From an archaeon (GTDB lineage Archaea > Aenigmatarchaeota > Aenigmatarchaeia > QMZP01 > JAFGSV01): a stretch of 64,000 nucleotides of DNA. Made by a program: the position numbers and the translations under genes. The notes beneath the pieces were generated by a model. It searched no databases. It was given only the letters and a program-made list of their open reading frames with translations, and was not told where the DNA came from. Each line of letters begins with the position of its first letter. The first letter of the stretch is position 1. The stretch spans positions 81,019-145,018 of the forward strand of contig JANQNF010000046.1 in NCBI GenBank assembly GCA_028279705.1, given 5' to 3'. Positions 16,285 to 24,952 of this stretch are shown in pieces.

Positions 16285-17802
16285 ATGAAGCTTTTGGCAC
16301 TGATATTACCGATAATTTTGCTTGCCAGTGGATGCACGTCAAATGAACCAGTAAAAACGGACCTAACTGCCCACGAGTTCTCGTCGTCAGCGCCGCCTGA
16401 CGCCTCTCCCATGGAAACCCTGAAGATAGCTTATCCCAAGTGGGACGAGAAGGAATCAAGTGACCCTCTTACTGTCGTTGCCATGCAGAGGCCCGACGGC
16501 ATATGCAGCTTCCACTTAAACGCGATCGAGGCACCGCTTGACTGGTACAGGAATGCCCTTATAAAGTACGTGGAGGATAGTGGCGGTGAGATTCTGGATG
16601 AGGGGGAACTTATAGACTATCGCATGGAAACAGAAGACGGAAATTACACCTTCTACTCCCAGACAAAAGGAGTGTTCTGTGCAGACAAGAGCTACTACGT
16701 CATATACTCCTGCCTTGAGGACAAGTACGACATCAACACCGGCGAGGAGATATTCGATTCCATGTACTGCGTCAGGGACTGGGAGGTCAGGCAGAGCGAG
16801 AACCGAAAACTTGGCCTGACCGTCAATCCAGGCGGGGAAAAGACAAACCTTTCGCTCTATTACAATGCATACAATATCGCCAGGAACAGCGGCGTCCAGC
16901 ACGTGCACAGCTACGTCCAGTGGGGGGATGTGGAGGAAAGGAAAGGCTACTTCAACTGGACTGTGTCAGACTTCCTGTTCAGCCTCATACGCGGCAAGGG
17001 CTTCACGACTTCCGTGTCCTTCAGCGACATTCACTCTTCTGTTAAAGGTGAGTTCCCTTCAGACTTCACGTTCAGGGGATGGGACGATCCCGTCATGATA
17101 GAGAGGTTCAGCGATTTCGTCATAACGTTTCTTGACCGCCACGGCGACGTCATAACGCATGTTGAGATAGGAAACGAAGTTGACATATACATGCACATGC
17201 ATCCCGATGAGCTGAACGATTATGCAGTCTTCTATCAGGGAGTTTACGACAGGGTGAAGAAGGCATATCCTGACGTCAAGGTAGGTATAATCTTTGCCTA
17301 CCACGACATGATGCACAACGGCGAGGTGCGAGTCTACGAAAAGCTCGCACACATAGGCGACTTCGACGCATTCACACTCTACATCTACAACCGTCCCGGA
17401 TTCATATTCGACCGCGACCCTTCAGAATTCCTGGAGCACATGGAGGAGATAGAGGAGCTCACGGGAAACAGAACGTTTGCAATGGAGGAGATCGGCTGGA
17501 ATACTGACCCCGGCCTTAAAGGAAAGGAATCGGACCAGGTAAAGCACGTTGGATACTTTTTCGACTACCTCGAAAGCGCCCCTGAGCGTGTGGACTACAT
17601 GAACTACTTCATGCTCCACGACGGGGCAAAAGATAATTGTATAGAGCAGGGGAAGAGTTTCCTTGAGGACGACAGTCCGTATCTTGAGAACGAGGAGTTC
17701 ATGGACACGTTTTCGGACTTCCTGTGCTATCTGGGCATGATAAATAACGACGGCACCCCGAAGGCCGCCTGGGAAGAATGGACGAAGCGAACGGGAAATT
17801 AA
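16285..17802 (+). CDS. Lipoprotein with glycosidase-like TIM barrel
   Basis: 505 residues. The lipobox ILLASGC places it on the outer membrane face. An N-terminal region of about 170 residues, unrecognised, is followed by a (beta/alpha)8 barrel of the GH-A clan kind: HVHSYVQWGDVEERKGYFNW is the entry strand, EIGNEVDIY has the usual Asn-Glu acid/base pair, and FAMEEIGWNTD supplies a Glu at the nucleophile position. This resembles GH39/GH42/GH5-type enzymes, so it likely cleaves a polysaccharide or glycoprotein glycan. The substrate is not readable. It starts 31 bp after the PhoU-like gene. Confidence 0.7.
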   Translation: MKLLALILPIILLASGCTSNEPVKTDLTAHEFSSSAPPDASPMETLKIAYPKWDEKESSDPLTVVAMQRPDGICSFHLNAIEAPLDWYRNALIKYVEDSGGEILDEGELIDYRMETEDGNYTFYSQTKGVFCADKSYYVIYSCLEDKYDINTGEEIFDSMYCVRDWEVRQSENRKLGLTVNPGGEKTNLSLYYNAYNIARNSGVQHVHSYVQWGDVEERKGYFNWTVSDFLFSLIRGKGFTTSVSFSDIHSSVKGEFPSDFTFRGWDDPVMIERFSDFVITFLDRHGDVITHVEIGNEVDIYMHMHPDELNDYAVFYQGVYDRVKKAYPDVKVGIIFAYHDMMHNGEVRVYEKLAHIGDFDAFTLYIYNRPGFIFDRDPSEFLEHMEEIEELTGNRTFAMEEIGWNTDPGLKGKESDQVKHVGYFFDYLESAPERVDYMNYFMLHDGAKDNCIEQGKSFLEDDSPYLENEEFMDTFSDFLCYLGMINNDGTPKAAWEEWTKRTGN

Positions 17803-17821
17803 TGCTTCCATGAACGGCTTT

Positions 17822-18070
17822 TCACGCGCTTCCTGTGCGAAAAAGCGAAAACGACATCCCGTACTCTTCGCCGCATTCGCCGTTATAAAAGTCCCAGGAA
17901 TCACACGTCTCGCCGGGAAGCACGCAGACAGAGTCCGTGCCATTTGCGGTTTCGACCTTCATGTACGTGAAACCGGACTCCTCGCAGTAGAGCGCTGCCG
18001 GGTTCGGCAGGGCCGCTGCGAAGGGAATGATCAGTAAGAAAACGAGGGAAAACACCGCAAACTTCTTCAT
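17822..18070 (-). CDS. Small secreted DUF333 protein
   Basis: 82 residues with a signal peptide (FSLVFLLIIPFAAA). The mature part has the DUF333 pattern LPNPAALYCEESGF, then CVLPGETCDSWDFYNGEC, with the family's conserved cysteines. DUF333 proteins are small periplasmic or secreted proteins, sometimes labelled hemolysin-like without good evidence. Function unknown. Confidence 0.75.
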   Translation of the reverse strand: MKKFAVFSLVFLLIIPFAAALPNPAALYCEESGFTYMKVETANGTDSVCVLPGETCDSWDFYNGECGEEYGMSFSLFRTGSA

Positions 18071-18172
18071 AATATATTATAGTTGGAAAATTTATATTAA
18101 CCGGTTCCAATCAACCCGGTCCGGCCCTGCCCGTAATCATAATATTTAAATCTTATCAACATATCTTAACCA

Positions 18173-19132
18173 ATGAACAGGTCAGTGCTCTTTTTGATCG
18201 GGATCGTGGCAGTTTTATTCGTGTCTGGATGCACACAGACCGGGCAGATAACAAACATAGAGATCGACACGGGTTCTGATGTGCAAAAAGAATGTCCTGC
18301 TTCATGTGACGATTCAAATGAGTGTACTGCAGACCTGTGTGACGATAAGTCAGATTTCAAGTGCAGGAACGTTCCCAGGTGGGGACAGGAATGCGGGGAC
18401 ATCGGCGTCTGCCAAAACGGCGTGTGCGTTGAGATGACTGACAACTGCTCCCAGATAGTCGCAAGCAGCGATGCGATGCACTGCTACTGGAAGGAATACT
18501 TCATACCGGCAGCTGAGCAAGAAAGCGTTCTTCTTTGTGATGAGATAGTGGGCGACTCCTACCACGCGATGTGCTATGCTTCTGTTGGGCTTGAACTGGA
18601 CGAACCCGTCATCTGCGAAGGGATAGCTGACCAGGCATCAAGGGACGTCTGCTACGAATATTATGCAGAAGGCAAGGCGGACATATACATATTCGCAGGA
18701 GATGCGTGCGAAAAGATATCGGACGCGGAGATGAAAAGCGATTGCATGATGCTTGAGGAGGTCGTGATAGCTCCTGTCGGGATAAGGGAATTTGAGGTCA
18801 ACATAAACTACGGAAAGATTTATTCCTACCTGACGCTCAAGGACAGGAGGGGAAGGATCACCGTGTCCGACGGAACCGTGAGGATCACGATAATGCAGTC
18901 CGATGACGAAGGGGAGAACACAAAGATACTCTACTCCGAGACGTATGATGTCGAGGAAGAAGACTTTGAGCCATCCCCAGAGTTCGGAAAGGACGACCTT
19001 TCATTCATAATACCTACAATAACCGCTGACGACATGGTATCATACCCGACGGAAAACAACGGCATGTTCTATCTCACGTTCAATGCTGATAACGGCCTGT
19101 CCTTCACAAGGCAGGAAGAACTGGAATTCTGA
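18173..19132 (+). CDS. Cysteine-rich lipoprotein
   Basis: 319 residues. The lipobox LFVSGC is followed by a spacer and a 12-cysteine region with the pattern CPASCDDSNECTADLCDD and ECGDIGVCQNGVCVE, seen in many secreted proteins of uncultured archaea and myxobacteria. A second cysteine-containing domain (residues 90-195) and a C-terminal beta domain without cysteines follow. A TATTTAAAT box lies 21 nt before the ATG. Role unknown; by position it belongs to the surface-protein group around the glycosidase-like lipoprotein. Confidence 0.8.
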   Translation: MNRSVLFLIGIVAVLFVSGCTQTGQITNIEIDTGSDVQKECPASCDDSNECTADLCDDKSDFKCRNVPRWGQECGDIGVCQNGVCVEMTDNCSQIVASSDAMHCYWKEYFIPAAEQESVLLCDEIVGDSYHAMCYASVGLELDEPVICEGIADQASRDVCYEYYAEGKADIYIFAGDACEKISDAEMKSDCMMLEEVVIAPVGIREFEVNINYGKIYSYLTLKDRRGRITVSDGTVRITIMQSDDEGENTKILYSETYDVEEEDFEPSPEFGKDDLSFIIPTITADDMVSYPTENNGMFYLTFNADNGLSFTRQEELEF

Positions 19133-19172
19133 ACCCGTTAGCATTTTTAAACTGTAAATTCAATTTCAATGA

Positions 19173-19709
19173 ATGAACAGGCACTCAATTCTGGTACCAG
19201 TTTTTCTTGCAGTCTTGCTGGTTTCCGGGTGTGCATCGGTCAACGTCCCTGAAGAGCCATCTGTCAAGCCGACGATAGACGCGTACACGCTTATAAGTGA
19301 GCACGAGGCCCGCCTTGGCGAGGACCACGTCGCAGAGCTCACTTTCAGGAAATATTCTGAACCGGGAATTTTCAAAAGTTACGTCGAGGCCTTGAATGGA
19401 AGCAGTGCCGCAAGGATCGACGCAAACTACAGCGGGCCGGAATGTAGCGGGTGCCTTTTCAACGTTTCGGTCGGGAAGGTTTCCATGTGCGAATGCGAGA
19501 CCGCTTCGTGCAGTGACAGGAAGTGTAATGTGACTGAAGACGGCTCGTGGGAGGCCGTAGACGAAAGGTTCGTAGAAGACTGCGACGATGTCAGTAAGTA
19601 CGTAGTCCTTGGAGCGCTCTGGAAAGGAAACGTTTTCAGGTGCGTAGAGGGAAGTTACAGCGACGTCTTCTATCTTCAGGTCGATGGAATCGCCCTTGAC
19701 ACGCGCTGA
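19173..19709 (+). CDS. Lipoprotein of unknown function
   Basis: 178 residues with lipobox LLVSGC. The mature part contains eight or more cysteines in two groups (ECSGCLFN and SMCECETASCSDRKC). A TTTTTAAAC box lies about 20 nt upstream, like that of the preceding lipoprotein gene, so the two probably have separate but similar promoters. No family recognised. Confidence 0.75.
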   Translation: MNRHSILVPVFLAVLLVSGCASVNVPEEPSVKPTIDAYTLISEHEARLGEDHVAELTFRKYSEPGIFKSYVEALNGSSAARIDANYSGPECSGCLFNVSVGKVSMCECETASCSDRKCNVTEDGSWEAVDERFVEDCDDVSKYVVLGALWKGNVFRCVEGSYSDVFYLQVDGIALDTR

Positions 19710-19756
19710 AACATATTCGTATTTTAATTTTGCCTCACAATAATATAGTGATAGAT

Positions 19757-19939
19757 ATGCCGGTGTGGACATGCAACAAATGCGGACAGAAGGTCGAAAG
19801 CTTCAGCTTCGACGAAAAGCCCTGGAACGACCACGCCTGCAGTGACACAGGAAAGGAAGTTGAGCTCGCTGTGCCAGAAATGGGAAAAGATCCACTCCCG
19901 CCACGGGAGAAGAAGCAGAACCTGATGGATTTCTTCTGA
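19757..19939 (+). CDS. Small zinc-ribbon-like protein with PIP-box-like tail
   Basis: 60 residues. It begins MPVWTCNKCGQKVES, a C-x-x-C pair, and continues to HAC, so one knuckle of a zinc site is clear and the rest could come from His/Cys downstream. The C-terminus ends KKQNLMDFF, close to the clamp-binding PIP box (Q-x-x-L-x-x-F-F) but with the Gln one place off. I chose ATG 19757, directly ahead of the ribbon; an in-frame start at 19730 would add nine residues. Confidence 0.55.
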   Translation: MPVWTCNKCGQKVESFSFDEKPWNDHACSDTGKEVELAVPEMGKDPLPPREKKQNLMDFF

Positions 19940-19943
19940 GAGT

Positions 19944-20717
19944 CTACATGTAGCTGAGTAAATCATTCATGAGCGAGATGTACAACATTTGTTCTTTTTC
20001 CCGCATATCATGGTAATTGGTCACAACGGCGCCTCGTATGTCAGAGGGGCGCCTTTTTTCATACGGCTGGTCAGAGGTTTTGACAGTAGGTTCTCCTATT
20101 ATGGAGGTACTGTTATTCTTCCCCGAAACTTCCATGTCGGGGTTTACCTTCACGTACCTGCCGGGCCGGATGTTTGCCATGTTCAGGTGCTGGTCTGCGA
20201 CGCCGAGTTTCCCCTTACAATCTCTCCTGTTTGCAGTCACCCGCTCATCCGATTGCCCAACGAACGGAACGTGGCCGACATCGGCAAACCAGTCGAAATC
20301 CTCCTCGTAGAGACGGTCTATGAGCACGCCGAATCCTCTGTAGTTGTGACCTTGATCATAGAAACCGAAAGTGCCATCATTCCAGCCCTTGCCGACGAGT
20401 ACCGTGACATTGAAATGCTTCCCCTTGTCATGTATCTTGAGCGTGTATCCGATGTCACCGTTCATTTCCTTGTGGTTTACTACAGCCTCGTTGAAGAGCT
20501 TCCCGTTCTTGTAAAGCGGGATACCGCTTTTCTTCACAGCTTCGACCACTTCCAGCGCAGTGCCTTCGTAATCGAGCTGGTCGGCTGCAGCTATTCTTTC
20601 CTGGTATCCCCGAATTCCGCTTCTGCATCCAGAAAACATGATATGCGGAACCGCGGCTGTTGCTGCAGCGCCCACTGGTAACAATTGAGCAAATTTCCTT
20701 CTTGTCATCTTTCTCAT
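19944..20717 (-). CDS. Tat-type lipoprotein, unknown function
   Basis: 257 residues. The N-terminus has a twin-arginine motif TRRKFAQLL, a hydrophobic stretch and the lipobox-like MFSGC, so it should be exported folded through the Tat pathway and lipid-anchored. The mature domain is not one I know; it has the aromatic stretch FGFYDQGHNYRGFGVLIDR. A second in-frame ATG lies three codons in. A similarly built but unrelated-looking Tat lipoprotein is at 29486-30547. Confidence 0.65.
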   Translation of the reverse strand: MRKMTRRKFAQLLPVGAAATAAVPHIMFSGCRSGIRGYQERIAAADQLDYEGTALEVVEAVKKSGIPLYKNGKLFNEAVVNHKEMNGDIGYTLKIHDKGKHFNVTVLVGKGWNDGTFGFYDQGHNYRGFGVLIDRLYEEDFDWFADVGHVPFVGQSDERVTANRRDCKGKLGVADQHLNMANIRPGRYVKVNPDMEVSGKNNSTSIIGEPTVKTSDQPYEKRRPSDIRGAVVTNYHDMREKEQMLYISLMNDLLSYM

Positions 20718-20863
20718 GAATCATCACTTTTGTTCCTTCGGTAACGGGCTTTGTATTATAATGAAGTGCAAAAATCTTTAAAAGAGTGGTATGGACATTT
20801 CGGTAACTTTTCACGGAAATCGTAAGTCATGCGGTTAAAAAAGTTACTGCATTAGTTTACACC

Positions 20864-21358
20864 ATGAATAAGAGAGAGTTGATGCTGGAATATCCGGATA
20901 TTTACATTGCGATGAAAAATTTCACCCATCTCATGTCAATAGAAGACAAGAATTTCATCCAGCAAGTGAAGGATAATAAGAAAATAGTCTCATTCCACGG
21001 GAAAGGAATCTTCGTCGCGAGGCAGGATTATGATAATGGACCAGAGGCACGAAAACAGCGGTTTGCATACAAATGCATACCGGATTTTTACGATCTTGAT
21101 GAAAAAATCCACGACATGATGTCAATGGAGTTTCTTGACGAAATCATCTTCAGCGAGCGTTATGATGGCCTTAATGCGGGGTTTCCCACGGCATTCATTA
21201 CCAGTAATGTGAAATTGTACGATAAAATGAGATCGCTTTCTGCAGGAGTCACTCAAAATCAATACTGCTACGAACTGGATTACATAGGACTGCGCATGAA
21301 CGGCGGTGACGGGAAAATACGGGTTTACACCCCGGACCAGGTACCCGGACTTACCTGA
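20864..21358 (+). CDS. Hypothetical soluble protein
   Basis: 164 residues, no signal peptide or membrane helix. I recognise no domain. Features are an aromatic- and methionine-rich N-terminal half and the stretch GFPTAFITSNVKLYDKM. It is monocistronic and convergent with the small gene at 21380. Confidence 0.55.
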   Translation: MNKRELMLEYPDIYIAMKNFTHLMSIEDKNFIQQVKDNKKIVSFHGKGIFVARQDYDNGPEARKQRFAYKCIPDFYDLDEKIHDMMSMEFLDEIIFSERYDGLNAGFPTAFITSNVKLYDKMRSLSAGVTQNQYCYELDYIGLRMNGGDGKIRVYTPDQVPGLT

Positions 21359-21379
21359 GCATTTTGACAGCCGCCTGCA

Positions 21380-21658
21380 TCAGAGCACCGGTAGTATCCT
21401 GTGGAGCATTGCTGAATAATTTTTTGCCAGCTCGCCATATCCCCTGCATTTAGCGTCCTTTATGCCGTATATTATCATTTTTCTGATAATATCCACTTTT
21501 CCGTCATTGTTTGCAAGGGAATCCTTCCCTGCATCGAGAAGTGAGTTGATGTGATTTTCGTAGTCTTTTTCGCAGTCGAGTTTTATAACCTCTTTGATAG
21601 GTATGCCTGGCACTGAAACCATGTACCAATTATCCGAGTCCACTTCATCCCATTCCAT
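21380..21658 (-). CDS. Small hypothetical protein
   Basis: 92 residues, acidic N-terminus, helical C-terminal half. The ATG at 21658 lies five bases after the stop of the gene at 21664, so the two are probably co-transcribed; the longer in-frame start overlaps that gene. No family recognised. Confidence 0.5.
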   Translation of the reverse strand: MEWDEVDSDNWYMVSVPGIPIKEVIKLDCEKDYENHINSLLDAGKDSLANNDGKVDIIRKMIIYGIKDAKCRGYGELAKNYSAMLHRILPVL

Positions 21659-21663
21659 GATTA

Positions 21664-21996
21664 TCACGCGCAAGTACCACCCATCACGTTTGTTGCATAC
21701 GTTGTATGCCCGGTCACCGGTCTCTTAAGCGGGCTGTATACGAAGTTTTCGCCAAATTCTATGCCCCTGAGATCAAATAATTCTTTTCCTGACTTTATAA
21801 GCATTCGGTTGCCTTCCATTTCGACGAGCTTGCCGTCTATTACCTTCATTCTGGGGTCCGCATAAGCTTTTCCTGCACACGGATTGTAGAAATGCATCGA
21901 AGCCAGTACGTCGTTTCCGTGCACGTTCACTGCTCCTACGACACATCTACTATTACCGTTTCCTGACAGCGTCCCGTCTAGTGTATACATTACCAT
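21664..21996 (-). CDS. Small hypothetical protein
   Basis: 110 residues, predicted beta-rich (RCVVGAVNVHGNDVLASM, then KVIDGKLVEMEGNRMLIK). It has no signal peptide. GTGAT precedes the ATG. It forms a two-gene unit with the following small gene. An alternative start two codons later (MYTLDG) is possible. No family recognised. Confidence 0.5.
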   Translation of the reverse strand: MVMYTLDGTLSGNGNSRCVVGAVNVHGNDVLASMHFYNPCAGKAYADPRMKVIDGKLVEMEGNRMLIKSGKELFDLRGIEFGENFVYSPLKRPVTGHTTYATNVMGGTCA

Positions 21997-22121
21997 AATA
22001 TCACATTAAAGAGATGTTTTCATGCTTTATAAAGGTATGTATTTTTATAACTCCAAAGTGGTGAATAAATTCAAACACCTTGCACGAAACGATATTAGGA
22101 AGCTTTGCAATAATATCATGC

Positions 22122-22325
22122 ATGATGGACCATAAACTGGCTGTTGAGCACATAAGAAAGCGGAAGAAGATGGTGATCGCAACGTTACTGCTTCTGTTCA
22201 TAGCGTTTCTTGAAAGCTACTACTTAAGCTGCATGAAGGAAGTGTCACCTCTTTGCCCGCTTTCATGGATATATGTGGTCCTTGCAGCTGTTGTCCTCTT
22301 CGTCTTGTGGCATTATAGGAAGTGA
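22122..22325 (+). CDS. Small membrane protein with two TM helices
   Basis: 67 residues. A short basic N-terminus (VEHIRKRKK) leads into TM1, a short loop with two cysteines (LSCMKEVSPLCPLSW) and TM2, ending HYRK. Two adjacent ATGs at 22122 and 22125 are the likely start. Topology predicts both ends inside. Function unknown. Confidence 0.5.
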   Translation: MMDHKLAVEHIRKRKKMVIATLLLLFIAFLESYYLSCMKEVSPLCPLSWIYVVLAAVVLFVLWHYRK

Positions 22326-22336
22326 ATGTGACGTAC

Positions 22337-22344
22337 GTTTAAAC
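22337..22344 (+). promoter_or_regulatory. GTTTAAAC box upstream of PAS gene 1
   Basis: The perfect 8-bp palindrome GTTTAAAC lies 36 nt before the ATG at 22381. The same palindrome occurs 35-36 nt before three other starts in this window (22810, 25480, 53535). It could be an operator or a TATA box for a message with a short leader. Confidence 0.5.
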
Positions 22345-22380
22345 ATAAATTATTCAAATAGGAAAGCAAAAATAATACTC

Positions 22381-22737
22381 ATGAAAGAAAAACTACTCGA
22401 AGAAGCAAGGAAGAAAATGAAGAATCCTGACTACATCATAAACATTTTCGACCTTTCGCCTGAATGGGCAAGCGAGAAGATGTTAAAGGTACTTGAATAT
22501 GAGAAGGCATCGGATGTGACGCAGGTAACGGATGTCATCGCACTGGAAAGTGAAGAGGAGAGACGGGAGCTTGCAACCGAAGTGCTTGAAGTTGAAGGTA
22601 CGAAAGTAAGTAAGTTCAAGCTCCGTTCACGTAAGGGAAAGATAATCATAATAGAGGCAGAGATTACGAGGCTGGACTTTGAGAGGACACCGTACGAGGT
22701 CGGGAGGCTTCTAAGCTATAGCGAAGAGAAGAAATAA
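22381..22737 (+). CDS. Stand-alone PAS domain protein, copy 1
   Basis: 118 residues, a single PAS-like domain with nothing attached: a helix and strand PDYIINIFDLSPEWAS, a GY/EY-turn, a helix with EEERRELATE, then strands GTKVSKFKLRSRKGKIII and RLDFERTPYEVGRLL. This matches the PAS layout of a ligand-sensing pocket closed by a K-x-G-x hairpin. Two paralogues lie at 25480 and 27724, all sharing the P-EWAS motif. With no output domain it must act through a partner. Confidence 0.65.
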   Translation: MKEKLLEEARKKMKNPDYIINIFDLSPEWASEKMLKVLEYEKASDVTQVTDVIALESEEERRELATEVLEVEGTKVSKFKLRSRKGKIIIIEAEITRLDFERTPYEVGRLLSYSEEKK

Positions 22738-22765
22738 CGCCTTTCTGAAATGGATTGAAGTCCAT

Positions 22766-22773
22766 GTTTAAAC
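22766..22773 (+). promoter_or_regulatory. GTTTAAAC box upstream of the YadA-like gene
   Basis: Perfect palindrome 36 nt before the ATG at 22810, the same spacing as in front of PAS gene 1. Confidence 0.5.
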
Positions 22774-22809
22774 CTCCTTTTTTAGGGGAACGTCGACAAA
22801 ATATGAAAT

Positions 22810-24087
22810 ATGCACACGGTTCCTTCATCTTCTGAAAGCAAAGGAACAAAAGTGTACATGTCCCTTCTGGCAGTCATGGTTTCATTCCTGCTGTTTTCTG
22901 CGAGCGCAGAATCCGTAAGACTTCCCGTGGTCGGTGCCGACACTAACGCGTGGGGTGACATATTCAACGCCTACCTTGCATACCTCGCAGGGCCGAACGC
23001 AACGGCACTGAACATGACGGTCGTGAATGCGGACAACATCAACACATCAGCCGTCAACACCACACACATACTTGACAACAACATAACAAGTGATGACCTG
23101 GCTGCAAGCTCGGTTGGAAATTCCGAACTGGCAGACAACGCCGTCACGACTGAAAAGATACTCAATGGTACCATAGCATCGGGGGACCTGGGTACGGACT
23201 CCGTGACAAACGAGAAAATAGCGGATGGTGCTGTCACTTCTGCGGAAATAAACGACAGCTCGATAACTGGTGACGATATTGATAACACAACATCGATTGT
23301 ATTATACAACCTAGATGCAACAATAAGTGCGGAGATCGGCCAGACTCTTGAGGTAGGTACCGGTAACACACCTGCAAGCTATTCAGTCGCATTTGGTACT
23401 TCATGCTCTACAGGATATGATGGTGCTCTTGCTGTAGGAATAAACGCAGCCGCTATGTCTGGCTCGACAGGGCCCTCATTTGCCATGGGACGCGACGTAA
23501 CGGCTGATGATCCATACTCATTTGCCATGGGACACGACTTATTGGCCGATGCGCCATACTCATTTGCGTATGGGAGATATTCAAATACTACATCTAGCGC
23601 TGACTACGGAATCGCTATGGGATACGCATGCACTGTTTTTGGCAATGACTATGCCACGGCAATAGGATACAGTTCATATGCAAACGGGACTGGTTCTTTT
23701 GCAATCGGCTATGGTCCACATGCACGTGGAGACTACTCTGCGGCAATCGGCCGTTATACGATTGCAAGCGGCATGAACTCGTTTGCGATGGGACGCGAGA
23801 TAGAGGCAGCTGGAAACTACACCATTGCAGTTTCACTGAATGATTCCAATGGTATGGTGGTTTCCCAGAACAATTCCATGGTCATAATGGGCGGCTATCT
23901 CGGTGTCGGTAACGTCACGCCTTCAAGGCCCGTGCACATAAGCGATGTCATGAGGCTCGATCCGCGTGCTACTGCTCCCTTGAGCCCCGCTGCCGGGGAC
24001 GTATACTACGATTCTACATCAAACGATCTCTGCATTTACAATTCCACTGCATGGGTTGAAGTGACCAAAGGTGGAACCTGTGCATGA
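22810..24087 (+). CDS. Secreted protein with YadA-head-like beta-roll repeats
   Basis: 425 residues. After a signal peptide (LLAVMVSFLLFSASAES) comes a stretch of short repeats with the rhythm N-x-x-L-x-D-x-x-V-T-x-x-K-I (residues about 70-165), then a run of 14-residue left-handed beta-roll repeats such as FAMGRDVTADDPYS, FAIGYGPHARGDYS and FAMGREIEAAGNYT. These fit the Hep_Hag/YadA head motif with A-x-G at fixed spacing. A C-terminal domain ends in WVEVTKGGTCA. Such heads form trimeric adhesins in bacteria. No beta-barrel anchor is present; the next gene, which overlaps, carries a TM helix. Start has a GTTTAAAC box. Confidence 0.7.
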   Translation: MHTVPSSSESKGTKVYMSLLAVMVSFLLFSASAESVRLPVVGADTNAWGDIFNAYLAYLAGPNATALNMTVVNADNINTSAVNTTHILDNNITSDDLAASSVGNSELADNAVTTEKILNGTIASGDLGTDSVTNEKIADGAVTSAEINDSSITGDDIDNTTSIVLYNLDATISAEIGQTLEVGTGNTPASYSVAFGTSCSTGYDGALAVGINAAAMSGSTGPSFAMGRDVTADDPYSFAMGHDLLADAPYSFAYGRYSNTTSSADYGIAMGYACTVFGNDYATAIGYSSYANGTGSFAIGYGPHARGDYSAAIGRYTIASGMNSFAMGREIEAAGNYTIAVSLNDSNGMVVSQNNSMVIMGGYLGVGNVTPSRPVHISDVMRLDPRATAPLSPAAGDVYYDSTSNDLCIYNSTAWVEVTKGGTCA

Positions 24088-24928
24088 TATACGCCTGGTT
24101 GCCCTGGTTTTCTGCATATTTTCAATAATGTTTGGAGTTCCCGCAACCGCTTATGACTACGGAGAAGGAGTCTACGGGTCAGGGGACTTTGACAGCGACA
24201 GCGACCCTCCCCAGGTAATCAACGTAACTACGCAGACGATCAACGCAACGGCAACGTTGGTCACCTTCAATATCAGCGAGTACGTCAACACCACGATATA
24301 CTATGGTGAGGACCAGAACCTAACGCTTAATGCAACGAACCTGACGTTTTATTCGCTGCCTTCGTTTGCACTTTCCGGTCTCAACCAGACGACGCTTTAC
24401 TACTTCAATGCGACCTTCTGTGACCATTATTACCAGTGCAACAATTCAGAGCTTAGGAATTTCACTACAGTGAACCCGCCTCCTGCTCCAGACCCGGACC
24501 CTGATGACCCCGGCGGATCGTCCCCATCGGGCAGCTCGTCTTCGTTTGTGCCGCCGCCGGAATGTACCGAAGATGAGAACTGCACGTCTTCACAGGCGTG
24601 TACTTCCGGAAGCTGTCAAGACATAAATTGCACGTGCGGTTACATACAAAACCGGACATGCATTTCATACGAGTGCTGTGATAATTCTTCGTGTTCCGAA
24701 GGGATGACTTGCGAGGATCATGCATGCCTCACCGTGGAAGATGATGCGGAAGTCACCAAAGAGCAGTCCAGTCAAACAGATGTGCAGGACGTTCCTGACG
24801 AAAGCGCTCCAGACTTTTCATTACCAATCGCAGTGGCAGGTATTGCGACAGCGGTGGTCGTGGCCGTCTCATACGTAAAGAAAGACAAACTTCTGAAGAT
24901 GATTGGTAAACATACAAAATCGCAATGA
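24080..24928 (+). CDS. Secreted cysteine-rich protein with FN3-like domain and C-terminal TM helix
   Basis: 282 residues from GTG 24080, which overlaps the end of the YadA-like gene and has AGGTGG seven bases upstream. The order is: signal peptide, FN3-like beta domain rich in N-x-S/T sequons, a Pro/Asp and Ser linker, a cysteine-rich region (CTEDENCTSSQACTSGSCQD and CCDNSSCSEGMTCEDHAC), a spacer, and a TM helix (LPIAVAGIATAVVVAVSYV) with a basic tail. It is probably the membrane partner of the YadA-like protein. GTG at 24071 is a possible earlier start. Confidence 0.7.
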   Translation: MHDIRLVALVFCIFSIMFGVPATAYDYGEGVYGSGDFDSDSDPPQVINVTTQTINATATLVTFNISEYVNTTIYYGEDQNLTLNATNLTFYSLPSFALSGLNQTTLYYFNATFCDHYYQCNNSELRNFTTVNPPPAPDPDPDDPGGSSPSGSSSSFVPPPECTEDENCTSSQACTSGSCQDINCTCGYIQNRTCISYECCDNSSCSEGMTCEDHACLTVEDDAEVTKEQSSQTDVQDVPDESAPDFSLPIAVAGIATAVVVAVSYVKKDKLLKMIGKHTKSQ

Positions 24929-24952
24929 CACGTTACCCTGAAAGGTCCAGTT

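Noticed and set aside
22001-22201. 66-residue minus-strand frame
   Set aside because: Overlaps the small two-TM protein gene, and its hydrophobic stretches are the complement of that gene's coding and the AT-rich leader.
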